From Candidatus Uhrbacteria bacterium (GTDB lineage: Bacteria > Patescibacteriota > Patescibacteriia > UBA9934 > GWF2-40-263): a stretch of 7,831 nucleotides of DNA. The stretch is taken from assembly GCA_018700535.1 (NCBI GenBank), contig JABITQ010000050.1:1-7831 (forward strand). Direction: 5' to 3'. Below are positions 1 to 5,310 of this stretch, in pieces; the stretch's first letter is position 1, and each line of letters opens with the position of its first letter. Below the pieces are notes generated by a model, which was not told the origin of the DNA, searched no databases, and saw only the letters and a program-made list of their open reading frames with translations. The position numbers were made by a program, and so were the translations under genes.

Positions 1-321
1 CTTCGCCTTAGCCGCACGCATGTCAGCAACGTGTCCTTCACGCTCAGCCTCATCAGAATCAAATGCCGCACGCCCACCATACCCACCGCAGTCAGTGTGG
101 TTCATTAAGATGACAGTCTTGATGTCGTGAAGCTTCTTTGAAAGATCAACCTGAGTCTCAGCAACAGAATCGTCTGTTTGCGCAATGTCCTTTGCAGCAC
201 CCGCAAGCGAAATGATGTCGACATCGTTATAAAGATTGTTTGCCTCAAGGTATTCGCGCACAGCAGATCCAAGACGGAAGTCCATGCAACGTACGAGGGC
301 GGTTGAGCACACGTGTGCCAT
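1..321 (-). CDS. Beta-carbonic-anhydrase-like protein, N-terminal part (runs off the window)
   Basis: The first 107 codons are visible; the C-terminus lies beyond position 1. Beta-carbonic anhydrases interconvert CO2 and bicarbonate in the cytoplasm using a zinc held by Cys, His and Cys. All three ligands are seen: the CxDxR motif CMDFR (Cys12, Asp14, Arg16) after a short hydrophobic strand, and NHTDCGGYGG (His75, Cys78) after the strand TVILM. SLAGAA (38-43) sits where the family has its conserved glycine-rich strand. The ATG at 321 is the first start after an in-frame TAG five codons upstream, and the Cys12 strand follows it directly. No SD precedes it, which is odd beside the strong SDs of the neighbouring single genes. 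It lies downstream of a second, more divergent carbonic-anhydrase-like gene. Family membership is well supported; enzyme activity is inferred. Small proteins of this type could instead be non-catalytic zinc proteins. Confidence 0.85.
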   Translation of the reverse strand, partial: MAHVCSTALVRCMDFRLGSAVREYLEANNLYNDVDIISLAGAAKDIAQTDDSVAETQVDLSKKLHDIKTVILMNHTDCGGYGGRAAFDSDEAEREGHVADMRAAKAK

Positions 322-350
322 ATGAGTGTGTAGCTAATTATTACGTGACG

Positions 351-379
351 AGGATACACCAAACGAAAATCCGACACAA
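351..379 (-). promoter_or_regulatory. Possible promoter of the gene starting at 321
   Basis: On the minus strand TTGTGT (379-374) and TATCCT (356-351) are separated by 17 bp, giving a start site near 344 and a leader of about 23 nt. The -35 box is only a 4/6 match to TTGACA and lies inside the 3' arm of the upstream terminator hairpin. A nearby TAATAAT (about 344-338) is an alternative -10, which would give an almost leaderless message and fit the missing SD. Confidence 0.4.
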
Positions 380-396
380 CGTATGTGTGCCGGATT
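361..396 (-). terminator. Rho-independent terminator of the 420-905 gene
   Basis: Read on the minus strand, an 11-bp stem (396-386 with 378-368, one G-U pair, GC-rich core CCGGCACA/TGTGTCGG) has a 7-nt loop and is followed by TTTCGTTT. It begins about 24 nt after the TGA stop at 420. Confidence 0.75.
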
Positions 397-419
397 GCGT
401 GCGCGTGCTGTCGTGACGC

Positions 420-905
420 TCAGGCGGGTGCGACTCGTTCAGCCCATTTTGTCCGACCGTCCTGGACGCCGATCATCATGATTTCGAATACACAATTGGG
501 AAACACGTCTTGCAGTCTTGTAATGGTGGTGCGTGCATGCTCGATCATGAGTTCACGATTCTTGTGATTCTCACCCTCTGCCCCACAGCCGGACTCGTCC
601 CCGATTCCTACATGGACTGCAACAATGAAGAGCTCATTGCCATGAATGCTAACAAGCAACTGGGACCAATCGATGACAGATTTGACCTGATGATCTGGGC
701 CCTCAGCAATGGTGATCTGCGGGCCAGGGATCTTGATTGGATCAAACTCTACCTGCTCTCCTGGCTCCACATATCCATGACGCGCAGCAAGGCTGTCGAT
801 CACCTGCTCGTAGATTGCCACATCTTGCGAACGAGCAAGACGATGGTCAGAGCAGCAGAAAAAGAGAACTGATGCTGCGGCACGTTGTGCTGCCAATTGA
901 CTCAT
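420..905 (-). CDS. Divergent beta-carbonic-anhydrase-like protein with altered zinc motif
   Basis: 161 residues. CCSDHR (17-22) after the hydrophobic strand VLFF matches the CxDxR zinc/Asp-Arg dyad of beta-carbonic anhydrases. KIPGPQI (58-64) resembles the family's R-x-A-G-N strand. The segment from about 74 to 97 (helix, then the strand LFIVAV) leads to His98 and a C-G-A at 107-109. In canonical members His and Cys are separated by two residues (HxxC); here eight lie between them (VGIGDESG). The zinc site is therefore either rebuilt by a loop insertion or lost. The C-terminus (FEIMMIGVQDG) resembles the closing strand and turn of the fold. The ATG at 905 is chosen because GGAG (915-912) lies 6 nt upstream and the motif strand follows closely. 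It has its own promoter and terminator and sits just upstream of a more typical paralogue. Fold assignment is moderately firm; catalytic activity is uncertain. Confidence 0.7.
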   Translation of the reverse strand: MSQLAAQRAAASVLFFCCSDHRLARSQDVAIYEQVIDSLAARHGYVEPGEQVEFDPIKIPGPQITIAEGPDHQVKSVIDWSQLLVSIHGNELFIVAVHVGIGDESGCGAEGENHKNRELMIEHARTTITRLQDVFPNCVFEIMMIGVQDGRTKWAERVAPA

Positions 906-950
906 TTCGATCTCCGTCGAATCCGTATCCAGACGATTCTGAACGACGGA

Positions 951-979
951 AAGATACGTCTAACCATTTAGAATGTCAA
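951..979 (-). promoter_or_regulatory. Sigma-70-type promoter of the 420-905 gene
   Basis: Exact TTGACA (979-974), 17-bp spacer, then TATCTT (956-951). The predicted start site near 944 gives a leader of about 39 nt containing the GGAG ribosome site at 915-912. Confidence 0.75.
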
Positions 980-1033
980 TGTTAAAACAAGAGCATGAGT
1001 AAACGCAGAAAGTTTCGCTAGATAACCACTTAA

Positions 1034-1083
1034 ACAGAAAACCGCACCCCGAGAGTGAAAACGCACGAGGTGCGGTTTTCTGT
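1034..1083 (-). terminator. Long hairpin terminator of the 1102-1932 gene
   Basis: A perfect 15-bp inverted repeat (1034-1048 and 1069-1083, core AAAACCGCACC/GGTGCGGTTTT) encloses a 20-nt loop, with A and T tracts built into the stem ends. It begins 18 nt past the TAA stop at 1102. The symmetry would allow termination in both directions, but no plus-strand gene is seen upstream of it. Confidence 0.85.
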
Positions 1084-1101
1084 GGAATGCGGTTGAGTTG
1101 T

Positions 1102-1932
1102 TTACTTGGCGTTCATCGGGGGAGCGCTGAGCCCCGCCTCAATGTAGCCTCGTTGAGCAGCGGTGACCCTACGCAAGAGATTGGGATGCTTTGCACCCTG
1201 ATTCCTGGTAGCGTTCTTGAGGATTGCCTCACGGGGATCCATGTGCCGATCATCACGATGCACACAAACCTCGCTTGCCTTGTAGCTCACGACATCAGGC
1301 TTGTCAGAAAGACGAGCAAGTACCTTGAACTCGATGAGAAGCGCAGAGACATGCAGGTGACCCTCGGGTCGATCAGGTGAACTGTCCATGTACTCTTCGA
1401 TATAGACACATGCCAGACCAGAGCGAGCCGCAAAGACCTTGTTGGGTCCAGCGGTGGCCATGGGACGGCGCTTGATCGTACCATCACCTCTCGCCCAATG
1501 GGCATAAAACGGAACCTGACTGTCAACATACTGACCGGGCCGCAAACACGAGATGCGTGAGCGACAATAGCTGCGCGGTCCGCTGACCAGAATCATCACA
1601 GCATCACTCAAGCCCGGACGCGTTTCCTGGTGCACAAATTGCATACCTTTCCACATCTGCAATCCAAGATCACCACCAGGCTTCAACAGGTTGGGACCCG
1701 TCACACATTCGCTGCCGAGATACCGACCGCGGCGAGCCCCCATGATAGCGAAGGCTTTGCGACCAGGCAGCATCACTGGCGGGCGCGAGGTGTCGACCTG
1801 ACCTTCTCTGACTGCCTTCACATACTGTCGAGAAGCCCACCCATCCGCCTCGTTCGCATCCTCGAACACACTAGCGGGGAAAAGGAAGTCAACCGGGTTG
1901 CGGGACACAAGCCCCTGAATTTCTGCTTGCAT
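1102..1932 (-). CDS. Hypothetical protein, 276 residues, unrecognised family
   Basis: I do not recognise this protein. It is predicted soluble: no signal peptide, no hydrophobic stretch long enough for a membrane helix, and many Arg/Lys residues, with a strongly basic C-terminal third. Five cysteines (in SEC, SYC, ISC, LACV and EVCV contexts) are scattered and form no obvious metal motif. The strand-like stretches AVMILV, FAIMG, ALLIEFKVL and LACVYIEEY suggest an alpha/beta fold. The frame is open upstream to 2070, but the ATG at 1932 is chosen because GGAG (1941-1938) sits 5 nt before it and the promoter at 1997-2025 puts the start site near 1990, so earlier starts would not be in the message. 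A terminator on each side marks it as a single-gene unit. Being a gene is supported by its length, its SD, and a promoter and terminator that both fit; its function is unknown. Confidence 0.75.
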   Translation of the reverse strand: MQAEIQGLVSRNPVDFLFPASVFEDANEADGWASRQYVKAVREGQVDTSRPPVMLPGRKAFAIMGARRGRYLGSECVTGPNLLKPGGDLGLQMWKGMQFVHQETRPGLSDAVMILVSGPRSYCRSRISCLRPGQYVDSQVPFYAHWARGDGTIKRRPMATAGPNKVFAARSGLACVYIEEYMDSSPDRPEGHLHVSALLIEFKVLARLSDKPDVVSYKASEVCVHRDDRHMDPREAILKNATRNQGAKHPNLLRRVTAAQRGYIEAGLSAPPMNAK

Positions 1933-1937
1933 TTGTA

Positions 1938-1941
1938 CTCC
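1938..1941 (-). promoter_or_regulatory. Ribosome binding site that fixes the start at 1932
   Basis: GGAG on the minus strand, 5 nt before the ATG at 1932. A second ATG two bases 5' of this site (out of frame) and the open frame extending to 2070 make the start ambiguous without it. Confidence 0.65.
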
Positions 1942-1996
1942 ATTTCCTTCTTCAGAAGATGTCACAGGTGAAGGAAAGACCCTAATGTGACGAGAA

Positions 1997-2025
1997 AAAT
2001 TACCACAAAATGGTGCTTTTGTCAA
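1997..2025 (-). promoter_or_regulatory. Sigma-70-type promoter of the 1102-1932 gene
   Basis: Exact TTGACA (2025-2020), 17-bp spacer, TAATTT (2002-1997). The predicted start site near 1990 leaves a leader of roughly 58 nt. The bases around the -35 box (GGGTTGACAAA) are the same as in the lipoprotein promoter at 2952-2980. Confidence 0.8.
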
Positions 2026-2064
2026 CCCATTCTCATGGATCGAAAGCGGTATATGTCGCTTACA

Positions 2065-2100
2065 AAACATAAAAGCCCCCGAACCGTAGTCCGGGGGCTT
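2065..2100 (-). terminator. Rho-independent terminator of the lipoprotein gene
   Basis: On the minus strand a 9-bp GC-rich stem AAGCCCCCG/CGGGGGCTT (2100-2092 with 2081-2073) has a 10-nt loop and is followed by TTATGTTTTG. It starts 12 nt after the TAG stop at 2113. Confidence 0.9.
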
Positions 2101-2112
2101 GTCGTGGCTGAG

Positions 2113-2889
2113 CTACGGCGTGGCGTAACCAGCGTCGTTCATGAGACCTTGTGCCATGCGACAGTTTTGGTCTGGGCTGACCTCGATCGGCTCGTACGAC
2201 CCCAACCCTGGTGGGAAGAGGTGTGCGGTCGGCTCGGATCCGTCCATCAGGACGGCCGTCGCGATCTTTTCGCGGTCGATCGCCAGACTGAAGGCTTGGC
2301 GGACGCGAAAGTCTTGCCACTGCTCGAGTGCCAGGTTTGGCGTGAGGTAGATGACCGTCTGTGACCAAGGCTCGATGCTCGGAGGAACAAAGAACATCGG
2401 AATGACAGGCATGTCTCGTGAGAGATGTGCCTCCATCAGACCATAGACAACATTCGAATCGCTCTCACTCCCATCAAGAGAAGCGAGTCCAGCTGCGACA
2501 TACATGTCGTGCCGGGCGCTACTGTATCCACCATGGTTCAGCTCTTCCCCCGTTTCGAGCAGGTATGCGAACGAATGAGGGTGACTATTGTAGCTTCGCG
2601 CTTCATTGGCAGTGATGCCGAAGTTGCGATCCGTCGCCACTCGATCATCCCAGTCATTCACAGACATGCCCATGAGGGCAGTCTTGGCTCCGAGGCACAC
2701 CTCCCACTGATCAGCCACCGCGGTGACCATGCGCTCTTCTTCGCCGTCGTTCATTCGGTAGACCAGCACAATCGTCGGGAAGGTCTTGAGACTCGCCTCT
2801 TCATTGAGTGTGTCCAGTACCGTCGGCCTGCCGCAAGCTGCAAGAAGCAGTGCTGTACCAACCATCAGTGCATTCCGAAACAAATCCAT
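2113..2889 (-). CDS. Lipoprotein with a circularly permuted lobe of a family 5 peptide-binding protein
   Basis: 258 residues. The N-terminus has a charged start, a hydrophobic core and a lipobox (LLLAAC, Cys19), so it is exported and lipid-anchored on the outer face of the cytoplasmic membrane. Residues 37-168 match the C-terminal part of domain III of OppA/DppA-type proteins: FPTIVLVY, a helix ending DQWEVCLG (60-67), NDWDD (78-82), HPHSF (103-107, normally DYxDPxxF), NHGGYSSARHD (118-128) and RDMPVIPMFF (158-167). Residues 193-255 match the segment that normally comes before that part: DFRVRQAFSLAIDREKI (193-209), FPPG, then a helix to DAGY (252-255). The order is thus inverted, and the C-terminus (GYATP) would lead straight into residue 37 in a normal family member. 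Domains I and II, which make up the opposite lobe and hinge, are absent; usual family length is about 500-600. No permease or ATPase gene is nearby, so peptide import is doubtful. Start: ATG at 2889 with GAGG 7 nt upstream. Confidence 0.85.
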   Translation of the reverse strand: MDLFRNALMVGTALLLAACGRPTVLDTLNEEASLKTFPTIVLVYRMNDGEEERMVTAVADQWEVCLGAKTALMGMSVNDWDDRVATDRNFGITANEARSYNSHPHSFAYLLETGEELNHGGYSSARHDMYVAAGLASLDGSESDSNVVYGLMEAHLSRDMPVIPMFFVPPSIEPWSQTVIYLTPNLALEQWQDFRVRQAFSLAIDREKIATAVLMDGSEPTAHLFPPGLGSYEPIEVSPDQNCRMAQGLMNDAGYATP

Positions 2890-2922
2890 GACTCACCCTC
2901 ACGAAAATTTTGGTTTGGCCGC

Positions 2923-2937
2923 CTCTTAACTCAAGAG
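2923..2937. promoter_or_regulatory. Short palindrome in the lipoprotein leader
   Basis: CTCTT and AAGAG flank five bases, with two more possible inner pairs in RNA (one G-U). It lies about 8-22 nt after the predicted start site of the lipoprotein message, a position suited to an operator or a small leader hairpin. It is short enough to be chance. Confidence 0.25.
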
Positions 2938-2951
2938 ACAAATCCGCGGCG

Positions 2952-2980
2952 AGACTATCAGTAAATTGGGTGTTTGTCAA
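2952..2980 (-). promoter_or_regulatory. Sigma-70-type promoter of the lipoprotein gene
   Basis: Exact TTGACA (2980-2975), 17-bp spacer, TAGTCT (2957-2952). The predicted start site near 2945 gives a leader of about 55 nt. It is divergent from the promoter at 3008-3036, with 27 bp between the two -35 boxes, so the two could share a regulator. Confidence 0.75.
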
Positions 2981-3007
2981 CCCTCTAAGCCATTACTTCG
3001 TGAACGA

Positions 3008-3036
3008 TTGACAAGGGTAAAAATATCAGGTAGTTT
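3008..3036 (+). promoter_or_regulatory. Sigma-70-type promoter of the 3062-3403 gene
   Basis: Exact TTGACA (3008-3013), 17-bp spacer, TAGTTT (3031-3036). The start site near 3043 gives a short leader of about 19 nt holding a strong AAGGAG ribosome site (3050-3055), 6 nt before the ATG. Confidence 0.8.
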
Positions 3037-3061
3037 CTCTCAGTTCACCAAGGAGAACACC

Positions 3062-3403
3062 ATGAACGCAAGAACTCAATTGAGTGTCCGTGATATTGCC
3101 GGCACACTTGCTGCTCAGCTCGTTGCTGGGTTTACTCGACCAACCGGCCTCAGGTTCGTCGTTGCAAACAAGCTTCTGGAAAAGAAGGGGGCCAGAGCCG
3201 TCTTTGGCCCCGATGGTGAGCGAAGCACGCTCCCGTTTCAGAACATCGCCATGGCACCAAGAGGCGTATCGACACTCACTGTGACCCCCGCAGAAGATGG
3301 GAGAAGCAGATGGGAGTTCGACTCTACTTGGACCGTCAAAGTCGGACCTTTCAAAAAATCCGGTGGCAATTGCACCGGAGTCACGCCACCAAGCGATAAC
3401 TAA
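3062..3403 (+). CDS. Hypothetical protein, 113 residues, unrecognised family
   Basis: The only plus-strand gene seen. The frame extends upstream to 2966, but the ATG at 3062 is chosen for its AAGGAG site 6 nt upstream and because the promoter lies inside the longer frame. I recognise no family. The N-terminal third looks helical and amphipathic (about residues 8-42, with AAQLVAG and ANKLLEKKGAR). The C-terminal half looks like beta strands (STLTVTP, RWEFDSTWTVKVG) ending in a polar Gly/Ser/Pro tail. There is one cysteine, no clear signal peptide and no membrane helix. It is divergent from the lipoprotein and convergent with atpC, with a shared terminator behind it. Its promoter, SD and terminator make a real expressed gene likely despite the short length. 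Confidence 0.75.
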   Translation: MNARTQLSVRDIAGTLAAQLVAGFTRPTGLRFVVANKLLEKKGARAVFGPDGERSTLPFQNIAMAPRGVSTLTVTPAEDGRSRWEFDSTWTVKVGPFKKSGGNCTGVTPPSDN

Positions 3404-3416
3404 TCGCACCAAACGC

Positions 3417-3463
3417 AAAACCCCCTAAACCACGCCACGCAGGCAAAGGTCTAGAGGGTTTTT
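3417..3463. terminator. Bidirectional terminator between the 113-residue gene and the ATP synthase operon
   Basis: AAAACCC-C-CTA-A-ACC (3417-3431) pairs with GGT-C-TAG-A-GGGTTTT (3448-3462), about 13 pairs with two mismatches, and a small GCC/GGC pair sits in the loop. Poly-A before and poly-T after make it work both ways: it lies 13 nt past the plus-strand stop and 7 nt past the atpC stop. It marks the 3' end of the atp operon. Confidence 0.85.
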
Positions 3464-3470
3464 CAATTTT

Positions 3471-3920
3471 CTACTGTCCAAGTTTTGATCCACCGACATC
3501 ACGATACTTTCTTCGCTTACTTGCCACACGATGTCGTGCAAGCTCGCGTTCCATCATTGCTGATGCGTTTGCGAAAGCAACTGAGTCTACACCACGTTTT
3601 TCTTCAAGAAGTTTACGAGCACGCTCACGAGCCTCTTCAATCGCAGCAAGATCAAGCTCGTCTGCACGCTCTGCTGAGTCTGCCAAGATGACCACCTGAT
3701 TCCCAGGTCGCACCTGTAAAAACCCTGTAGACGATACGAGGAAATGTTCCTCGTTGTCCTTTGTAAGCCTTAGCTCACCAGCACGTAGGTTTGCAACAAG
3801 CGGAACGTGGTTTGGTAACACAGTCACCTCCCCCATCTCGGTCATCACAGAAACAGAATCAACCTCGTCTTCATAGACGACGCGCTCTGGGGTCACGATG
3901 TTTAGGGAGATTTTTGACAT
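3471..3920 (-). CDS. atpC: ATP synthase F1 subunit epsilon
   Basis: 149 residues. Epsilon sits on the rotor foot with gamma, couples rotation to catalysis, and can inhibit ATP hydrolysis. The N-terminal beta-sandwich spans about residues 1-88, with the conserved TPERVVYEDEVDSV start and the GEVTVLPNHVPLV signature (30-42). A helical hairpin follows (LAAIEEARERARKLLEEK, 91-108, then a second helix about 115-135). A basic tail (RHRVASKRRKYR, 129-140) makes it slightly longer than the usual 130-140 residues. Last gene of the operon. The ATG at 3920 is 3 nt past the atpD stop with no SD, so translation is probably coupled to atpD. Confidence 0.97.
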   Translation of the reverse strand: MSKISLNIVTPERVVYEDEVDSVSVMTEMGEVTVLPNHVPLVANLRAGELRLTKDNEEHFLVSSTGFLQVRPGNQVVILADSAERADELDLAAIEEARERARKLLEEKRGVDSVAFANASAMMERELARHRVASKRRKYRDVGGSKLGQ

Positions 3921-3923
3921 AGG

Positions 3924-5306
3924 TTATTTCTTTGCTGCCTCGATCACTTCCTCGATAGATCCCTTGAGGTAAAAAGCTTGCTCAGGGAGATCGTCGTACT
4001 TTCCGTCGAGGATTTCACGAAAGCTTCGCACAGTGTCTTCACGAGATACGTACTGTCCAGGTGAACCAGTAAATTGTTCAGCCACAAAGAATGGCTGTGA
4101 GAGGAATTTTTGAATTTTACGTGCACGGGCTACGAGCAACTTGTCGTCGTCTGATAGCTCGTCCATTCCAAGAATCGCAATGATGTCCTGTAGGTCCTTG
4201 TAACGCTGTAGGATTTTCTGCACATCACGCGCAACGCTGTAGTGCTCTTCTCCAACAATATTTGGATCGAGAATCGTTGAGCTAGAGTCTAGAGGGTCTA
4301 CAGCTGGGTAAATACCAAGCTCAGCAAGTGAACGCGCGAGCACAACTGTTGAGTCAAGGTGACCAAAGGTTGTCGCAGGCGCTGGGTCGGTAAGGTCGTC
4401 AGCTGGAACGTACACAGCCTGGATAGATGTAATCGATCCCTTTTTGGTTGAAGTAATTCGCTCCTGCATCGCTCCCATTTCAGTTGCGAGGTTAGGTTGG
4501 TAACCCACAGCTGAAGGGATGCGTCCTAGTAGAGACGACACCTCTGAACCAGCCTGGGTGAATCGGAAAATATTATCGATAAACAATAGAACATCACGTC
4601 CTTCGTCATCGCGGAAGTATTCAGCAAGTGTTAACCCTGACAATGCAACACGTGCACGTGCTCCAGGTGGCTCGTTCATCTGTCCAAAGACAAGTGCTGT
4701 TTTGTTAAGCACACCAGACTCCTTCATCTCCTCGTAAAGGTCGTTACCCTCACGAGTACGCTCACCAACACCAGCAAACACAGAGTAACCTCCGTGCTCC
4801 TTAGCGATGTTATGGATAAGCTCCTGAATCAACACAGTCTTACCAACACCAGCTCCACCAAAGAGACCAGTCTTTCCTCCCTTTAGGAAGGGACAGATCA
4901 AGTCAATAACTTTGATACCAGTCTCAAACACCTCATCCTGAGTTGCCTGATCTGCAAAGCTTGGTGCATCACGATGAATTGGGTCGCGTCGCTTTGCTTT
5001 TGAATCACCAAGTCCATCAATCGGGTTACCTGTAACATTGAACATGCGTCCAAGAGTCTCAGGTCCAACAGGAACAGCAATTGGCTTTCCTGTGTCGATA
5101 ACTTCTGTTCCGCGCTGAAGACCATCTGTTGTGCTCATAGCAATCGCACGAACAACAGAGTTTCCTGTGTGTTGAGCAACCTCAAGCGTGAGGGTTTCTT
5201 TACCCTGTTTGATTTCAAGCGCTGAGAGGATCTCAGGCAACTTGCCATCTTCAAAACGGACGTCTACAACTGGTCCGATTACCTGTGAAATGATTCCTTT
5301 ATTCAT
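3924..5306 (-). CDS. atpD: ATP synthase F1 subunit beta (catalytic)
   Basis: 460 residues, normal length. Beta carries the three catalytic sites of F1, making ATP from ADP and phosphate as gamma turns. Seen in order: N-terminal beta-barrel (1-75); P-loop GGAGVGKT (150-157); GERTREG (181-187) with the catalytic Glu182; Walker B strand DVLLFID (238-244); SEVSSLLGRIPSAVGYQP (254-271); and, in the C-terminal helical domain, DELSDDD, the counterpart of the DELSEED lever that contacts gamma. No key residue is missing. Unlike atpA, atpG and atpC, it has a clear SD (AGAAGGA, 5320-5314), which overlaps the end of atpG. The gap to atpG is 4 nt. Confidence 0.99.
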   Translation of the reverse strand: MNKGIISQVIGPVVDVRFEDGKLPEILSALEIKQGKETLTLEVAQHTGNSVVRAIAMSTTDGLQRGTEVIDTGKPIAVPVGPETLGRMFNVTGNPIDGLGDSKAKRRDPIHRDAPSFADQATQDEVFETGIKVIDLICPFLKGGKTGLFGGAGVGKTVLIQELIHNIAKEHGGYSVFAGVGERTREGNDLYEEMKESGVLNKTALVFGQMNEPPGARARVALSGLTLAEYFRDDEGRDVLLFIDNIFRFTQAGSEVSSLLGRIPSAVGYQPNLATEMGAMQERITSTKKGSITSIQAVYVPADDLTDPAPATTFGHLDSTVVLARSLAELGIYPAVDPLDSSSTILDPNIVGEEHYSVARDVQKILQRYKDLQDIIAILGMDELSDDDKLLVARARKIQKFLSQPFFVAEQFTGSPGQYVSREDTVRSFREILDGKYDDLPEQAFYLKGSIEEVIEAAKK

Positions 5307-5310
5307 ATGA

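Noticed and set aside
105..377. Open frame of 90 codons on the minus strand
   Set aside because: It overlaps the carbonic-anhydrase-like gene in another frame and has no recognisable motif; the other frame carries the full zinc signature.
510..872. Open frame of 120 codons on the plus strand
   Set aside because: It is antisense to the 420-905 gene, with no SD or promoter of its own.
2113..2889. Reading the lipoprotein as a broken pseudogene of a normal peptide-binding protein
   Set aside because: A simple truncation or frameshift would keep the normal order of segments; here the order is inverted in one clean frame with a full set of expression signals.
2425..2964. Open frame of 179 codons on the plus strand
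   Set aside because: It is antisense to the lipoprotein gene, which has a lipobox, family motifs, SD, promoter and terminator. The plus frame has none.
3360..3378. CCGGTG/CACCGG inverted repeat near the end of the 113-residue gene
   Set aside because: It lies inside the coding region with no T tract, and a better terminator follows the stop codon.
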